From an uncultured Desulfatiglans sp. (GTDB lineage: Bacteria; Desulfobacterota; DSM-4660; Desulfatiglandales; Desulfatiglandaceae), in contig LR026961.1 of the NCBI GenBank assembly GCA_900498135.1, forward strand, positions 458,874 through 522,873: a stretch of DNA of 64,000 nt, written 5' to 3'. Below the pieces are notes generated by a model. The model searched no databases. It was not told the DNA's origin and worked only from the letters and a program-made list of their open reading frames with translations. A program made the translations under genes and the position numbers. Of the stretch, positions 41,476 through 50,846 are shown one piece after another (positions within the stretch are counted from its first letter, which is position 1; every line of letters starts with the position of its first letter).

Positions 41476-41723
41476 GGTGCGGCCGTCTCCAGCGCCACAT
41501 AGATCTCATTTTTGCAGGAACGTGCGGCATACCGAAGGCATGCCTGAATATCCTCTCTTGTCAGGTGGGGGTAGTCTTCAAGGATGTCTTTCTCCGACAC
41601 ATCGGAGGCCAGCAGATCGAGAATGAACTCTACCGAGATACGCGTTCCTCGTATAATCGGTTTTCCCCCCAGTATCTTCGGGTTGGCTGTGATGCGCTCG
41701 ATCATGGGACGCCTCCTCTTCAT
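41472..41723 (-). CDS. DUF433 antitoxin
   Basis: 83 residues. ITANPKILGGKPIIRGTRIS, EFILDLLASDVSEKDILEDYP and LTREDIQACLRYAA are the DUF433 winged-helix signature. DUF433 proteins pair with DUF5615 toxins. Here the two genes overlap by four bases. The antitoxin is intact while the toxin is broken. It may start at the second methionine (MIERITANP). Confidence 0.9.
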   Translation of the reverse strand: MKRRRPMIERITANPKILGGKPIIRGTRISVEFILDLLASDVSEKDILEDYPHLTREDIQACLRYAARSCKNEIYVALETAAP

Positions 41724-42184
41724 GGTTCCTGAAAGCCGGTCAATCGCGATTTGCCTTCTTCAACACCGGCTGCCGGAATTGCTTTTGTCGTTTGGCCATC
41801 ATACACCAAATCAACGCACATGTTCATCCCGATTCCGCCTCAATGAAACAGCCGCCCCTGGGTCATTCGGGAGACATCGTAGGCTGCGGATGGTTCGGAT
41901 ACCCGCGCCGATCCGTCCCCCTGAATCTCGGCCAGAAGGGCACGATAATCGGCCCGTTCCAGCGACTCCCGAAAGAGAGTGTGCCAGGGGCCGTCCGGGC
42001 TGGCTGGCTCCAGGGCGAGAAGGCGCATCATGACCGTCCGAACGGCCGTCCCGGTGCAGATTCTGGCGTTCCGCTTCTCTGGGGATTGTCCCTTACCTTT
42101 TTGTATCGTCCCCCACGGGTCAAGACCTCCTCCTTGATTTCTTTGACGCTCCCCGCCCTGGCCGCCAGGAGGTGTTTGCCTCTG
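41724..42184. other. no confident gene
   Basis: A minus frame around 41840-42060 is open (KRNARICTGTAVRTVMMRLL, ALEPASPDGPWHTLFRESLE, RADYRALLAEIQGDGS, ending MTQGRLFH) but is not recognised and has no ribosome site. No attC-like fold was found. Its GC content is higher than that of its neighbours. Confidence 0.35.
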
Positions 42185-42524
42185 CCCAGAGACAAAGGGG
42201 TGGAGATTTATATCTGATAGCGCGATTTAAGATATTTGCATCGTAAGCACACATATTGATGGTTTCCAATAATTTTAAAACATTCGCAAAATCTGGTTAG
42301 ACGCAGCTCAATGGAATCCTCCTGAATATTGATAACCCCTTTTGAGCTTCATTGAGAGTCAATCTGTTTTGCTTAAACATGGCCGAAAATGCGTTACCCA
42401 TTTCCCAGGGGATTGAACCCGGTCTAAATAATGCTTTCGCGACGGTTATTTCTATAATTTTGGCACGTTCCGGCTCATCAACCAAAACGGCAATCAAAGC
42501 GGATGCGTCTATTACAATATCCAT
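42185..42524 (-). pseudogene. vapC: VapC-type PIN toxin with in-frame stop
   Basis: Starts MDIVIDASALIAVLVDEPER with the first catalytic aspartate, then IPWEMGNAFSAMFKQ with the conserved glutamate. A TAA after FRRIPLSCV interrupts the frame, and the same frame continues PDFANVLKLLETINMCAYDA and NILNRAIRYKSPPLCL, recognisably the PIN C-terminus (AYDA). The dispersed repeat copy B lies where the antitoxin gene should be, so both partners are lost. Confidence 0.8.
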
Positions 42525-42564
42525 GGCAAATCTTTAAAATGGATTTTTGGGCAATTGCATAACA

Positions 42565-42740
42565 GTTTCCATCCGGAAATAATTTCCCGGCAGAACCCCG
42601 TTTCCAATCCGGAAATGAGGATTTTTGGCCAATATCAAGGAAATCAAGCGTTTGCGCGGAGGCGACCTGCAGGTCGCCGCACAAGCAAACGTGCAGATTG
42701 ACGCCGAGATTGGCCAAAAAGACCATTTCCGGATGGAAAC
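42565..42740. repeat. dispersed palindromic repeat, copy B
   Basis: Begins GTTTCCATCCGGAAAT and ends ATTTCCGGATGGAAAC, exact inverse complements. A second arm CGTTTCCAATCCGGAAATGAG lies just inside the left end. The core holds GCGTTTGC...GGCGACC-TGCA-GGTCGCC...GCAAACG, a long fold. Inverted relative to copies A and C and shorter, lacking their AAACCGGGACC tail. Confidence 0.8.
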
Positions 42741-42951
42741 CAACTATGGTGTTTGTCAAGTGACAGGAGGCGGAACGAGAAGCGAGCCGGCACCTTTTCA
42801 AGAGGCTTCGGCATCGGCTTTCCGGACCGGTTATCGGAGAACTTGAATCTTCGGGACGGGTGATGTATGGTTATAATTTTTGGGAGGTTTTCCTGACCGA
42901 ACGCCCCGGGCGCCGGCAGAATCCTGAACGATCGGAGACCGACCACCTGAC

Positions 42952-45900
42952 ATGAGCATCAGCGTGCCCCCCCGCTTCTCCTTCGTTGCGATCGACCTCG
43001 AAATCCACCCCGGCGAAGACCGGATCCTCCAGATCGGCGCCGTCAACGCCGACGGGACGCGCACCTTTGCCCGCAGAGGCGGAGGCAGCCTCGAAAGGGC
43101 GCTGGCGGAACTGGACGCCTTCTGCGAGGGAGCCGATTTTCTGCTGGGGCACAACCTCGCCGGACACGACATCCCCTATCTGCGGCGGCGCCACCCGGAC
43201 CTGCGGCTGCTGCAATCGCCCCTGCTCGACACCCTCCTGCTCTCGCCGCTCGCCTTTCCGCAAAACCCCTATCACCGCCTGGTCAAGGACTACAAGATCA
43301 TCCGGGAATCCGCCAACGACCCGGTGGGAGACGCCGCCTGTACGGCCTCCCTCTTCGCCGACCAGGTCGAGGCCTTCGGCCGGATGGCGCCGCGGACCCT
43401 CGGGCTTTTCGGCGGCCTGCTGGACCGGACCTTCCCGGCGGACTTCTACGCGCGGTTCTTCGCGGCGCTCTGCGGCGCGCCGCCTTTGGAGGAGGCCGCG
43501 CTCAAGGAGGCGTGGATGGAGAACGCAGCCGGCAGGGTCTGCCTCCGGCGGGGCGAAGCGGCCTTCGAACAGCTCTTCCGCGACCCTCAGACGGCGGCCG
43601 CCCTGGCCTACATCACCGCCTGGCTCGGGGTGGCGGGCGGCAACTCCGTGCTGCCGCCCTGGGTGCGGCGCCGGTTCCCCGTGATCCCGATGCACCTGGA
43701 CGACCTGCGGGCGTCAGGCTGCGGCGATCCCGGCTGCGCCTACTGCGCCGAACATCACCACGCCGGGAAGGCCCTGCAGCGCTTCTTCGGCTTCGAGCGC
43801 TTCCTGCCCGTGCGGGGCGAGGACCCGCCGCTCCAGCAGCAGGTGGTGGAGCGCATCCTGGCGGGCCGTAGCTGCCTCACGGTCATGCCCACAGGCTCCG
43901 GGAAATCCCTCTGTTTTCAGCTGCCCGCCCTCATGCGGGCCCGTCAGCGCAGTCGGCTGACGCTGATCCTCTCCCCGCTCCAATCCCTCATGAAGGACCA
44001 GGTGGACAGCCTCAGGCGGCGCGGCATCGCCAACGTGGGGACCGTAAACGGCCTCCTGACCATGCTCGAGCGCGCCCGGACCCTGGAAGGCATCCGCCTC
44101 GGCGACATCGATCTGGTCTGGATCGCCCCCGAGCAGATGCGCAACACGACCGTCAAATCCATCCTCAAGCAGCGTGAAATCGGGCTGGTCGTCATCGACG
44201 AGGCCCACTGCCTCAGCAAGTGGGGGCATGACTTCCGCCCGGACTATCTCTTCATCGTCAAGTTTTTGAGGGAACTCCTCCCGGAGGGGGCGGCGGACCT
44301 GCCCCAGATCGTCTGCTTCACCGCCACCGCCAAGAAGGATGTCATCGAAGAGATCTGCGGGTACTTCCGGGAGGAAGGCGGGCTGGAGCTGGAGGTCTTC
44401 GAGGGGGGGCACGAGCGGCCGAACCTCCGGTTCAGCGTCGAGGCGGCCTCCGAAAACGAGAAGATCGAGATGGTGGACCAGCTCCTGCGCGAGATCTTCC
44501 AGGCGAGCGGACCGCGGGACGGGTGCATCGTCTTCACGGCCACGCGGAGTGCCGCCGAGCGGGTGGCGGAGGGGCTGCGGGAGCGCTCGTGGCTGGCGGA
44601 CTACTTCCACGGCGGGCGCAGCCCCGAAGACAAGCGGAGCGTGCAGGAGCGCTTCCTGGAGGGCGAACTGCAGGTGATCGCCGCCACCAACGCCTTCGGC
44701 ATGGGGGTGGACAAGCCCGAGGTGCGGGCCGTCATCCACTACAGCGTGCCGGGCTCCCTCGAGAATTACCTCCAGGAGGCGGGCCGGGCCGGGCGGGACA
44801 AGAAGCCGGCCGTCTGCTGTCTGCTCTTCACCCCCGAAGACCTCGAAACCCAGTTCCGGCTGAGCGCCCAGAGCTGGCTCGAGTGGCGCGACGTATCGGG
44901 CCTCCTGACCGGGCTCAAGCACCTGGCCGAGCGGCACCCGGAGCGGACGATCGTGGTCACGGCCGGCGAACTCCTCGGGAGCGAGGCCGTGGAGGAGCAA
45001 GGGCTCGAGAACCTGACGCTCGAAGACCCCTCCTACGACATCCGCACCCGGACGGCCCTCGCCTGGCTCGAGCGGCAGGGAAAGCTCGAACGGGGCGACA
45101 ACCGCACGAGCGTCATCCAGGGCCAGGTCCTGGTGCGGAGCCTGGCGGAGGCCGAGCGGCGGATGGCCGCCCTGGGTTTGTCGGAGAACCGGAAGGCGGC
45201 CTGGCGGGCCCTCCTGCAGGTGCTTCTCGAAAGCGACCCCAAGGAACTCCTCAACACCGACCGGTTGAGCCAGGCCACGGGCCTCGAGCCCAGGAGCCTC
45301 GTCGCCACCCTGAGGTCCATGCGCGAAGCGGGGCTCCTGAACCACGACCTCAACCTGACCGCCTACGTGCACGTGGGTGTGGTGAACGACTCCAGGCGGC
45401 GGCTCGAAGGGTTCCTGCACCTCGAAAAGGCCCTCCTCTCCCTGATGGAGGAGGAAGAACCGGACATCGGCGGCGACACCCCCTATATCCTCGGGGTGCG
45501 CCGCATGTCGCAGACCCTCAAGGAAAGGGGGATCGAAGAGGCGCGGCCCGACCGCCTGATGCGGGTGCTGGACGTGCTCATCCAGGACAGGCTGGCGAGG
45601 CGCTGGCAGATCAGCCAGGACACCTGCGGACTCGCCTTCAAGACGGACTGGGAGACGCTGCGGAGGCAGGTCGCGGAGCGCGGGGCCGTCTGCGGCGTCA
45701 TCCTGGAGGCGCTCATCCGCAAACTCCCCACCAACGCCCGCGGCAAGGACCTTCTGGCCGCCTTCCGGAGCGGGGAGCTGATCGCCGCCCTCAAGAACAA
45801 CCTCACGACCAGCTACCTGAAGGATCTGAACCAGCACATGGAACACGGCCTGCTGGCGCTGCACGCCATCCAGGCCATCGCCCTGCAGAGCGGCCTGACG

Positions 45901-48087
45901 GTCTTCCGCCCGGCGCTCACGATTCGCGTCCTGGCCGGCAAGGAAGACCGTTTCTACAAGGAGGAACTGCTGCCGCTCGAGGATCACTACAAGGAGCGGA
46001 TCGCCCAGATCCACATCATGGACCGCTACGTGGCCCTGGCCCTCGACTCGGTCAAAGAAGCCGGGAGATTCGTGGCCGACTACTTCAACCTGCTGCGGGA
46101 ACCCTTCAAGCAGCTCTATTTCAAGGGCCAGTACAAGCAGCTCGAAATCCCCACGACGCCCGAATCGTGGCGCCGGATCGTCGCGGACCTCCAGAACCCC
46201 GTGCAGGAAAAGGCCGTGGCGGCGGCCAAAGGGCGCAACATCCTCGTCGTGGCGGGACCCGGCTCCGGCAAGACGCGCCTGATCGTCCACCGCATCGCCT
46301 ACCTCGTGCGGATCCACCGCATCCAGCCCCAGCGCATCCTGGCCCTCGCCTTCAACCGCAACGCGGTCACCCAGCTCAAATTGCGGCTGCGGGAACTCCT
46401 CGGCCCCGAGGGCGCCTGGGTGCGCGTGCGCACCTACCACAGCCTGGCCATGTTCCTCACGGGGCGCCTCTTCGACCCGGGCCCGGTTCAGGGGACGGAA
46501 GACCCCGAAGCCGGGTACTTCAAGGATGTGCTCCAGGAGGCGGTGCAGATGCTCGAGGCGGCCGCGCGGGACGACAGCGGCCTCAGGCCCTGGCGGGACA
46601 CCTTTCTGCCCGGCCTGCGCCACATCCTGGTGGACGAATACCAGGACATCAACGAGCTCGAGTACCGGCTCGTCTCCCTCCTGGCCGGGAGGCAGGAGAG
46701 CGACGCGGACCGCAGGCCCGTCCTGACCGCGGTCGGCGACGACGACCAGAACATTTACAGCTGGCAGGGGTCCAACGTCCGGTTCATCCGCCGCTTCCAG
46801 GAGGATTACGGCGCCGAGACCCTGGAGCTCTCCCGGAACTACCGGTCGAGCCCGGCCATCGTAGCGGCCGCCAACGCCCTGATCGCCTGCAACCGGGACC
46901 GGATCAAGTCGGCCCCGATCGGCTGCGCCGAGAACGGGCCGAACCGCGCCGTTCCTCACCGGGTGGGCCTCGTGGGCGCCCCCGACCAGCTGAGCTGCCT
47001 CAAAGGCGCGATCCTGGAGGCCCAAAGGCTGCTCTCCGAGGACCCGGAGCTCGCCCCGGGGGATGTGAGCATCCTCTGCCGCACCAACCGCGAGCTGGAC
47101 ACCCTCCTCATGCTGGCGCGGCGGCTGGGGCTCCCTCTCCGCGGTCTGAGAGGCCGCCGGTTGCCGCTGACGTCGGTCCGGGAGTTCCGGCTGTTCCTGG
47201 ACACGCTGAACGATTGCCGCAAAGAGGTGATGAGCGCGGCCGCCCTGCGGGGCCTGGTCGAGGACCTGGCGTCCGAAAGCGGCTACTCCCCGCAGAACAT
47301 GTGGGTCGGGATGTTCCGCTCGATCCTCGAAAACCATCTGCATGAAACCATGGAAAGAGACCTGCCGGTCGCCGATTTCATCGATTATGTCTACGACGCC
47401 TCGCGCGACGTCCGCCAGCTGTATCAGACGGACCGGGGAAGCGTTCTGGCGGCCACCCTGCACACCGCCAAGGGGCTCGAGTTCCCGGCCGTCATCATCG
47501 CCGGGCAGCCCGTCCGGAACAAGGCGGGGCACGAGGAGGAACGCCGCCTCTTTTACGTGGCGGTGACCCGCGCCATGCGGCACCTGACGGTCTTTTACGA
47601 GCGCCGGGACCCGCACCCCTTCGTCCCCGAACTGGCCGGAGCCGGGCCCGAAGCCGTCGTCTACCGGGAGGCGGACCCGCCCCTCGACGCCGAAGACCAG
47701 AGGGACTACCACACGCGCCTCTGGGACCTGGATCTGCGCGACGTGGTCATCTCGTTCCCGTCTCTTCCCGGCTTCATCAAGCAGGCCCAGCCGATCCTGC
47801 GCCGGATCGAGCCGGGGGCCGCCGAGACCCTCACACTGGTCAAACCCGGCCGCTACTATCTCATCAGCTACGACCTGACCCCCATCGCGAGGCTTTCGGC
47901 CCGCGGCGAGGCCCGGTACGAGGGCATCCTCGCCCAGGGGCTGCGGCTGCGCAGGCTGCGCTTCCTGGCCGCCGTCGCCCGCCGGGAAAAGGACGCCCCG
48001 CGCATTCCGATCCCGGGCGCCCGCTCCGCCCCCTGGTACACCGGCCTCTTCCAACTCGCCTTCGAACCGGCACGACCCGCCGTTTAA
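42952..48087 (+). CDS. DEDD exonuclease-RecQ helicase-UvrD helicase fusion
   Basis: 1711 residues. Residues 1-170 are a DEDD 3'-5' exonuclease (FVAIDLEIHPGEDRILQIGA, LLGHNLAGHDIPYL, ANDPVGDAACTASLF). About 290-650 is a RecQ core with Walker A MPTGSGKSLCFQL (~312) and DEAHCLSKWGHDFRPDY (~415). About 1085-1570 is a UvrD/PcrA-type core with GPGSGKTRLI (~1101), DEYQDINELEYR (~1227), GDDDQNIYSWQGS, and TAKGLEFPAVIIAG (~1504). Three DNA-processing engines in one chain would resect or unwind damaged or foreign DNA. Three decayed fragments of the same gene lie at 32.8, 36.4 and 37.3 kb. High GC, no sign of damage. Confidence 0.9.
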   Translation: MSISVPPRFSFVAIDLEIHPGEDRILQIGAVNADGTRTFARRGGGSLERALAELDAFCEGADFLLGHNLAGHDIPYLRRRHPDLRLLQSPLLDTLLLSPLAFPQNPYHRLVKDYKIIRESANDPVGDAACTASLFADQVEAFGRMAPRTLGLFGGLLDRTFPADFYARFFAALCGAPPLEEAALKEAWMENAAGRVCLRRGEAAFEQLFRDPQTAAALAYITAWLGVAGGNSVLPPWVRRRFPVIPMHLDDLRASGCGDPGCAYCAEHHHAGKALQRFFGFERFLPVRGEDPPLQQQVVERILAGRSCLTVMPTGSGKSLCFQLPALMRARQRSRLTLILSPLQSLMKDQVDSLRRRGIANVGTVNGLLTMLERARTLEGIRLGDIDLVWIAPEQMRNTTVKSILKQREIGLVVIDEAHCLSKWGHDFRPDYLFIVKFLRELLPEGAADLPQIVCFTATAKKDVIEEICGYFREEGGLELEVFEGGHERPNLRFSVEAASENEKIEMVDQLLREIFQASGPRDGCIVFTATRSAAERVAEGLRERSWLADYFHGGRSPEDKRSVQERFLEGELQVIAATNAFGMGVDKPEVRAVIHYSVPGSLENYLQEAGRAGRDKKPAVCCLLFTPEDLETQFRLSAQSWLEWRDVSGLLTGLKHLAERHPERTIVVTAGELLGSEAVEEQGLENLTLEDPSYDIRTRTALAWLERQGKLERGDNRTSVIQGQVLVRSLAEAERRMAALGLSENRKAAWRALLQVLLESDPKELLNTDRLSQATGLEPRSLVATLRSMREAGLLNHDLNLTAYVHVGVVNDSRRRLEGFLHLEKALLSLMEEEEPDIGGDTPYILGVRRMSQTLKERGIEEARPDRLMRVLDVLIQDRLARRWQISQDTCGLAFKTDWETLRRQVAERGAVCGVILEALIRKLPTNARGKDLLAAFRSGELIAALKNNLTTSYLKDLNQHMEHGLLALHAIQAIALQSGLTVFRPALTIRVLAGKEDRFYKEELLPLEDHYKERIAQIHIMDRYVALALDSVKEAGRFVADYFNLLREPFKQLYFKGQYKQLEIPTTPESWRRIVADLQNPVQEKAVAAAKGRNILVVAGPGSGKTRLIVHRIAYLVRIHRIQPQRILALAFNRNAVTQLKLRLRELLGPEGAWVRVRTYHSLAMFLTGRLFDPGPVQGTEDPEAGYFKDVLQEAVQMLEAAARDDSGLRPWRDTFLPGLRHILVDEYQDINELEYRLVSLLAGRQESDADRRPVLTAVGDDDQNIYSWQGSNVRFIRRFQEDYGAETLELSRNYRSSPAIVAAANALIACNRDRIKSAPIGCAENGPNRAVPHRVGLVGAPDQLSCLKGAILEAQRLLSEDPELAPGDVSILCRTNRELDTLLMLARRLGLPLRGLRGRRLPLTSVREFRLFLDTLNDCRKEVMSAAALRGLVEDLASESGYSPQNMWVGMFRSILENHLHETMERDLPVADFIDYVYDASRDVRQLYQTDRGSVLAATLHTAKGLEFPAVIIAGQPVRNKAGHEEERRLFYVAVTRAMRHLTVFYERRDPHPFVPELAGAGPEAVVYREADPPLDAEDQRDYHTRLWDLDLRDVVISFPSLPGFIKQAQPILRRIEPGAAETLTLVKPGRYYLISYDLTPIARLSARGEARYEGILAQGLRLRRLRFLAAVARREKDAPRIPIPGARSAPWYTGLFQLAFEPARPAV

Positions 48088-48188
48088 TCTTCAACCCGGA
48101 AACGCTTCTTTTTTCCCCTCCCGGCCGATCCTCCATGAAACCGCCGCCGCACTCTCGCAATACAGACGAGAAAAAAACTTGACGATGA

Positions 48189-48203
48189 ATTCCATAATGG
48201 AAT
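48189..48203. promoter_or_regulatory. palindromic operator ATTCCA-N3-TGGAAT (site 1)
   Basis: Perfect inverted repeat ATTCCATAATGGAAT about 75 bases upstream of the substrate-binding-protein remnant and the transport operon. The same pattern lies upstream of the TonB receptor at 55618, and a variant lies upstream of the methylase gene at 60213. Confidence 0.7.
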
Positions 48204-48275
48204 AGTCTATTTTGAAATAAGAGACCCACCCCTTTTCTTCAATTCGCCGCGCACGTAATCGAAAGGATCCAGCGC

Positions 48276-48605
48276 ATGCCTTATCCGACCCCCACCAAGA
48301 CGCGCCCAAGCCGCAAGGGGCTGCGATGCTTCACCGTCGTCTTCTGTTTTATCCTGATCGTTATACCCATCAATGCCATTTGTCTTGCCGAATCCCCCAC
48401 CAGGACCGTCGTCGACACTTTCGGACGACCGGTCGTCATCCCGAAACAGATCGATCGAGTGCTTTCAACCTATCCACCCATCACCAACATCGTTTATATG
48501 CTGGCGCCCAAAAAGCTGCTGGGATGGAACTTCAAACCGGATGGGCTTTATATGCCAGCGCAGTACGCCGAGCTTCCCGTGGTGGGGGGGGGTGGTTCGG
48601 TCTCC
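48276..48605 (+). pseudogene. TroA-type metal/siderophore-binding protein, N-terminal part
   Basis: The frame starts with a signal peptide (LRCFTVVFCFILIVIPINAI) and the mature start TRTVVDTFGRPVVIPKQIDR, followed by VLSTYPPITNIVYMLAPKKL, LGWNFKP, the family pattern of periplasmic Fe/B12-binding proteins. It stops at about 110 residues (of ~330) where the sequence passes into a methyltransferase. The C-terminal lobe is lost, so it cannot close on a ligand. It is first in the operon, behind the palindromic operator. Confidence 0.75.
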
Positions 48606-49069
48606 AGATGATCTTGATGGACGCCGCAGTGCCTATGCACGTAAAGGCCAGACGGCATATCGCCGCATCGCCGTTTCCGCACCGCTTCACCCTCCTTTGC
48701 GGCGACGTCCATCATATGCCTCTGAATGACGCCTGCGTCGACCTGATCGTAAGCCGTGGATCCGTTTTTTTCTGGGAACGGCTTGAAGACGCCTTCAAAG
48801 AAATCGGTCGGGTCCTGGCGCCGAAGGGTAGGGCCTACATCGGTGGGGGTTTCGGCAACGCCGACCTGAGGGATCGCATCTGTGAAAAGATGATGTCCTT
48901 GCAGCCTGATTGGCGTTCGTTCCGCGACCGGAATCTCGGTGAAGACACGCGGATAAAATTCCTGTCGGCCCTGAATGCCTCCGGTGTTCTCTTCGACACG
49001 ATCAAAGATGACTCCGGATTCTGGATGATCATCAGAAAGGAGAACGACCTTGAAATGCGGAATCTGTGA
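48602..49069 (+). pseudogene. class I SAM methyltransferase, C-terminal part
   Basis: Begins in the middle of the fold: ILMDAAVPMHVKARRHIAAS (motif II region), LCGDVHHMPLNDACVDLIVS (motif III/IV), EIGRVLAPKGRAYIGGGFGN (post-motif), ending with a full C-terminus. Motif I (the SAM loop) is missing. The other half must have been lost in a deletion that fused it to the binding-protein remnant at about 48600. Its stop lies inside the radical SAM start, so translational coupling was native. Confidence 0.75.
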
Positions 49070-50846
49070 AATCGGGTGCAGGCTGGGCCCCGGCCTTTCC
49101 GGCTCGTGCGGCATGTACCAAAACCGCGAGGGTGTCCTGGAGGAGCGTTTCCCCTTTTCTTACATAGCGGCCCTCCCCGTCTCGATCGAGACCATTCCCA
49201 TGACCCACTTCCACCCCAGGGCAAAATTCCTCCAACTCGGAGGGATCGGCTGCAATTTCTCGTGCATGGGCTGTGTTTCGGATCTGTTTACCCACCACAT
49301 CGATCTCTTTGCCCCCGCCCTGACCCGATTCGCCCCACAGCACCTCGTGCGACAGGCCAAGGCCATGGGCTGCGAAGGAATCGTCTGGTGCATGAACGAT
49401 CCGACGGTCTGCCACCCGTCCTTTCTCTCGCTTGCCGCAGCAGGCAGGTCCGAAGGGCTTCTGGTGGGGTGCTCCTCCAATGTGTATCACACCTCTCAAA
49501 CGCTCGCGCAGCTGGCCGAGGCCGTGGATTTCGTCAACTGCGGACTGAAAGGCGCAACGGACCAGGCGTATCGCCTGTGCGGCGTCGCCTCGGCGGATCC
49601 TGTTTTCCGGAACATCCGTTTTCTACACGATGCCGGCATCCACATCGAAATCTCGATCATGTATGCCAAGGGAAACGAATCGGAGGTCCTGCTGGCGGCT
49701 GAAAAACTGGCGCAGATTTCAGAGAGCATCCCCATGCAGATCATGCGCTTTCTGCCTTTCGGGGAGGCTCCCATCCACCAGGAGCCCACCGTCCTGGAGG
49801 CGGAGGCCCTGTGCAGGCAGGTGCGGACCCTATTGCCCTACACCTACCTCTTCAACACGCCGGGGACCTCCTGCCTGCACACCCACTGTCCTCAGTGCGG
49901 CAGCCTGCTCGTCTACCGGCAGTTTTACGGCCCCATGGGCTGCCGATTGATCTCCTATCCCCCGGATGGCCGTTGCCGATGCGGCCACAAGCTGCCTTTG
50001 ATCGGACCTGTCCGCGACACGGCCTTTGAAGAATTCGGGATGAGCGGCGGCTACCGCTTCACCCGGGGCCTCGAAATCATCCGCGCCCTCTGCGGGATCC
50101 TTGGGATCACGACGCAGGAAGAGGTCTCCCGCGTGTGGCACAGCGCCATCGCGCACAACGATATCGACCAACTCCACGACAAGATCAACCGCATCGACAC
50201 CTATCTGGACCTGATCACCGAAATGGGTTGCAGGTTCCACCGGAGAGACAACGCGTCGATCCTCCGAAGCTATATGGAGGGGCGCTGCAGCAAGGTTGCC
50301 CGAGCCGTCCGCGATGGGAAGAAACCCCGCGTCTACTATGCCATGAGCACCCCCTTCTTCGCCCTCAACGAAGACCGTCTGGAGGTTCAGCTCGTCACCT
50401 TTGCCGGCGGAGACTGCGTCAACAAACGCATTCAGCGATCCGGCAAACCAGGGGTCAACCTCTCCCGAGAGGAACTGCTGCATCTGAATCCGGAACACAT
50501 CTTCGTCTCCGGTCTACTCTCTTCAACCGCCGACGAATTCCGCAATATGTGCGAGGCCGACGGCATTTGGGTCGATGCGGTGCGCCACGGGCGGATCCAT
50601 GTCATCCGACCGGGGTGGGACTTCGGAAACCCGCGATGGATCCTCGGGCTCATGCAGATCGCCAATGCGCTTCACCCTGACCGATGCGACTTCGACCTCG
50701 ATGATGAAGCCGACCACTTCTACCGCACCTTTTATCAGGCACCCCCCGAGCAGTTCGTTACCAATCGATCCTTTTACCAGGAGACGTCGATCGTCCACAT
50801 GGGCGCCGCCTCGGATTCTGATTGGAACGGCGAACTGTACAGATGA
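49050..50846 (+). CDS. radical SAM enzyme fused to a TroA-like binding domain
   Basis: 598 residues, TTG start with AAGGAG seven bases upstream. The N-terminus holds a cysteine cluster (MKCGICEIGCRLGPG), then the radical SAM cluster motif CNFSCMGC (CX3CX2C, about 68-75), then a partial TIM-barrel (GLKGATDQAYRLC, HDAGIHIEISIMYAKGN) resembling pyruvate-formate-lyase activase-like enzymes, and two more CxxC pairs (CPQCGSL, CRCGHKL). Residues ~420-590 resemble one lobe of a periplasmic metal-binding protein (LEVQLVTFAGGDCVNKR, LNPEHIFVSGLLSS, GRIHVIRPGWDFGNPRW), yet no signal peptide precedes it. Cytoplasmic and intact. Substrate unknown. Confidence 0.8.
   Translation: MKCGICEIGCRLGPGLSGSCGMYQNREGVLEERFPFSYIAALPVSIETIPMTHFHPRAKFLQLGGIGCNFSCMGCVSDLFTHHIDLFAPALTRFAPQHLVRQAKAMGCEGIVWCMNDPTVCHPSFLSLAAAGRSEGLLVGCSSNVYHTSQTLAQLAEAVDFVNCGLKGATDQAYRLCGVASADPVFRNIRFLHDAGIHIEISIMYAKGNESEVLLAAEKLAQISESIPMQIMRFLPFGEAPIHQEPTVLEAEALCRQVRTLLPYTYLFNTPGTSCLHTHCPQCGSLLVYRQFYGPMGCRLISYPPDGRCRCGHKLPLIGPVRDTAFEEFGMSGGYRFTRGLEIIRALCGILGITTQEEVSRVWHSAIAHNDIDQLHDKINRIDTYLDLITEMGCRFHRRDNASILRSYMEGRCSKVARAVRDGKKPRVYYAMSTPFFALNEDRLEVQLVTFAGGDCVNKRIQRSGKPGVNLSREELLHLNPEHIFVSGLLSSTADEFRNMCEADGIWVDAVRHGRIHVIRPGWDFGNPRWILGLMQIANALHPDRCDFDLDDEADHFYRTFYQAPPEQFVTNRSFYQETSIVHMGAASDSDWNGELYR

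Noticed and set aside
43714-48054. Open frame of ~1446 codons on the minus strand
   Set aside because: Antisense shadow of the GC-rich exonuclease-RecQ-UvrD gene, with Pro/Glu/Gly-rich sequence and no motifs.
48326-48601. First ~90 codons of a + frame leading into the methyltransferase
   Set aside because: They are an out-of-frame reading of the binding-protein gene; only the part after 48602 resembles a methyltransferase.
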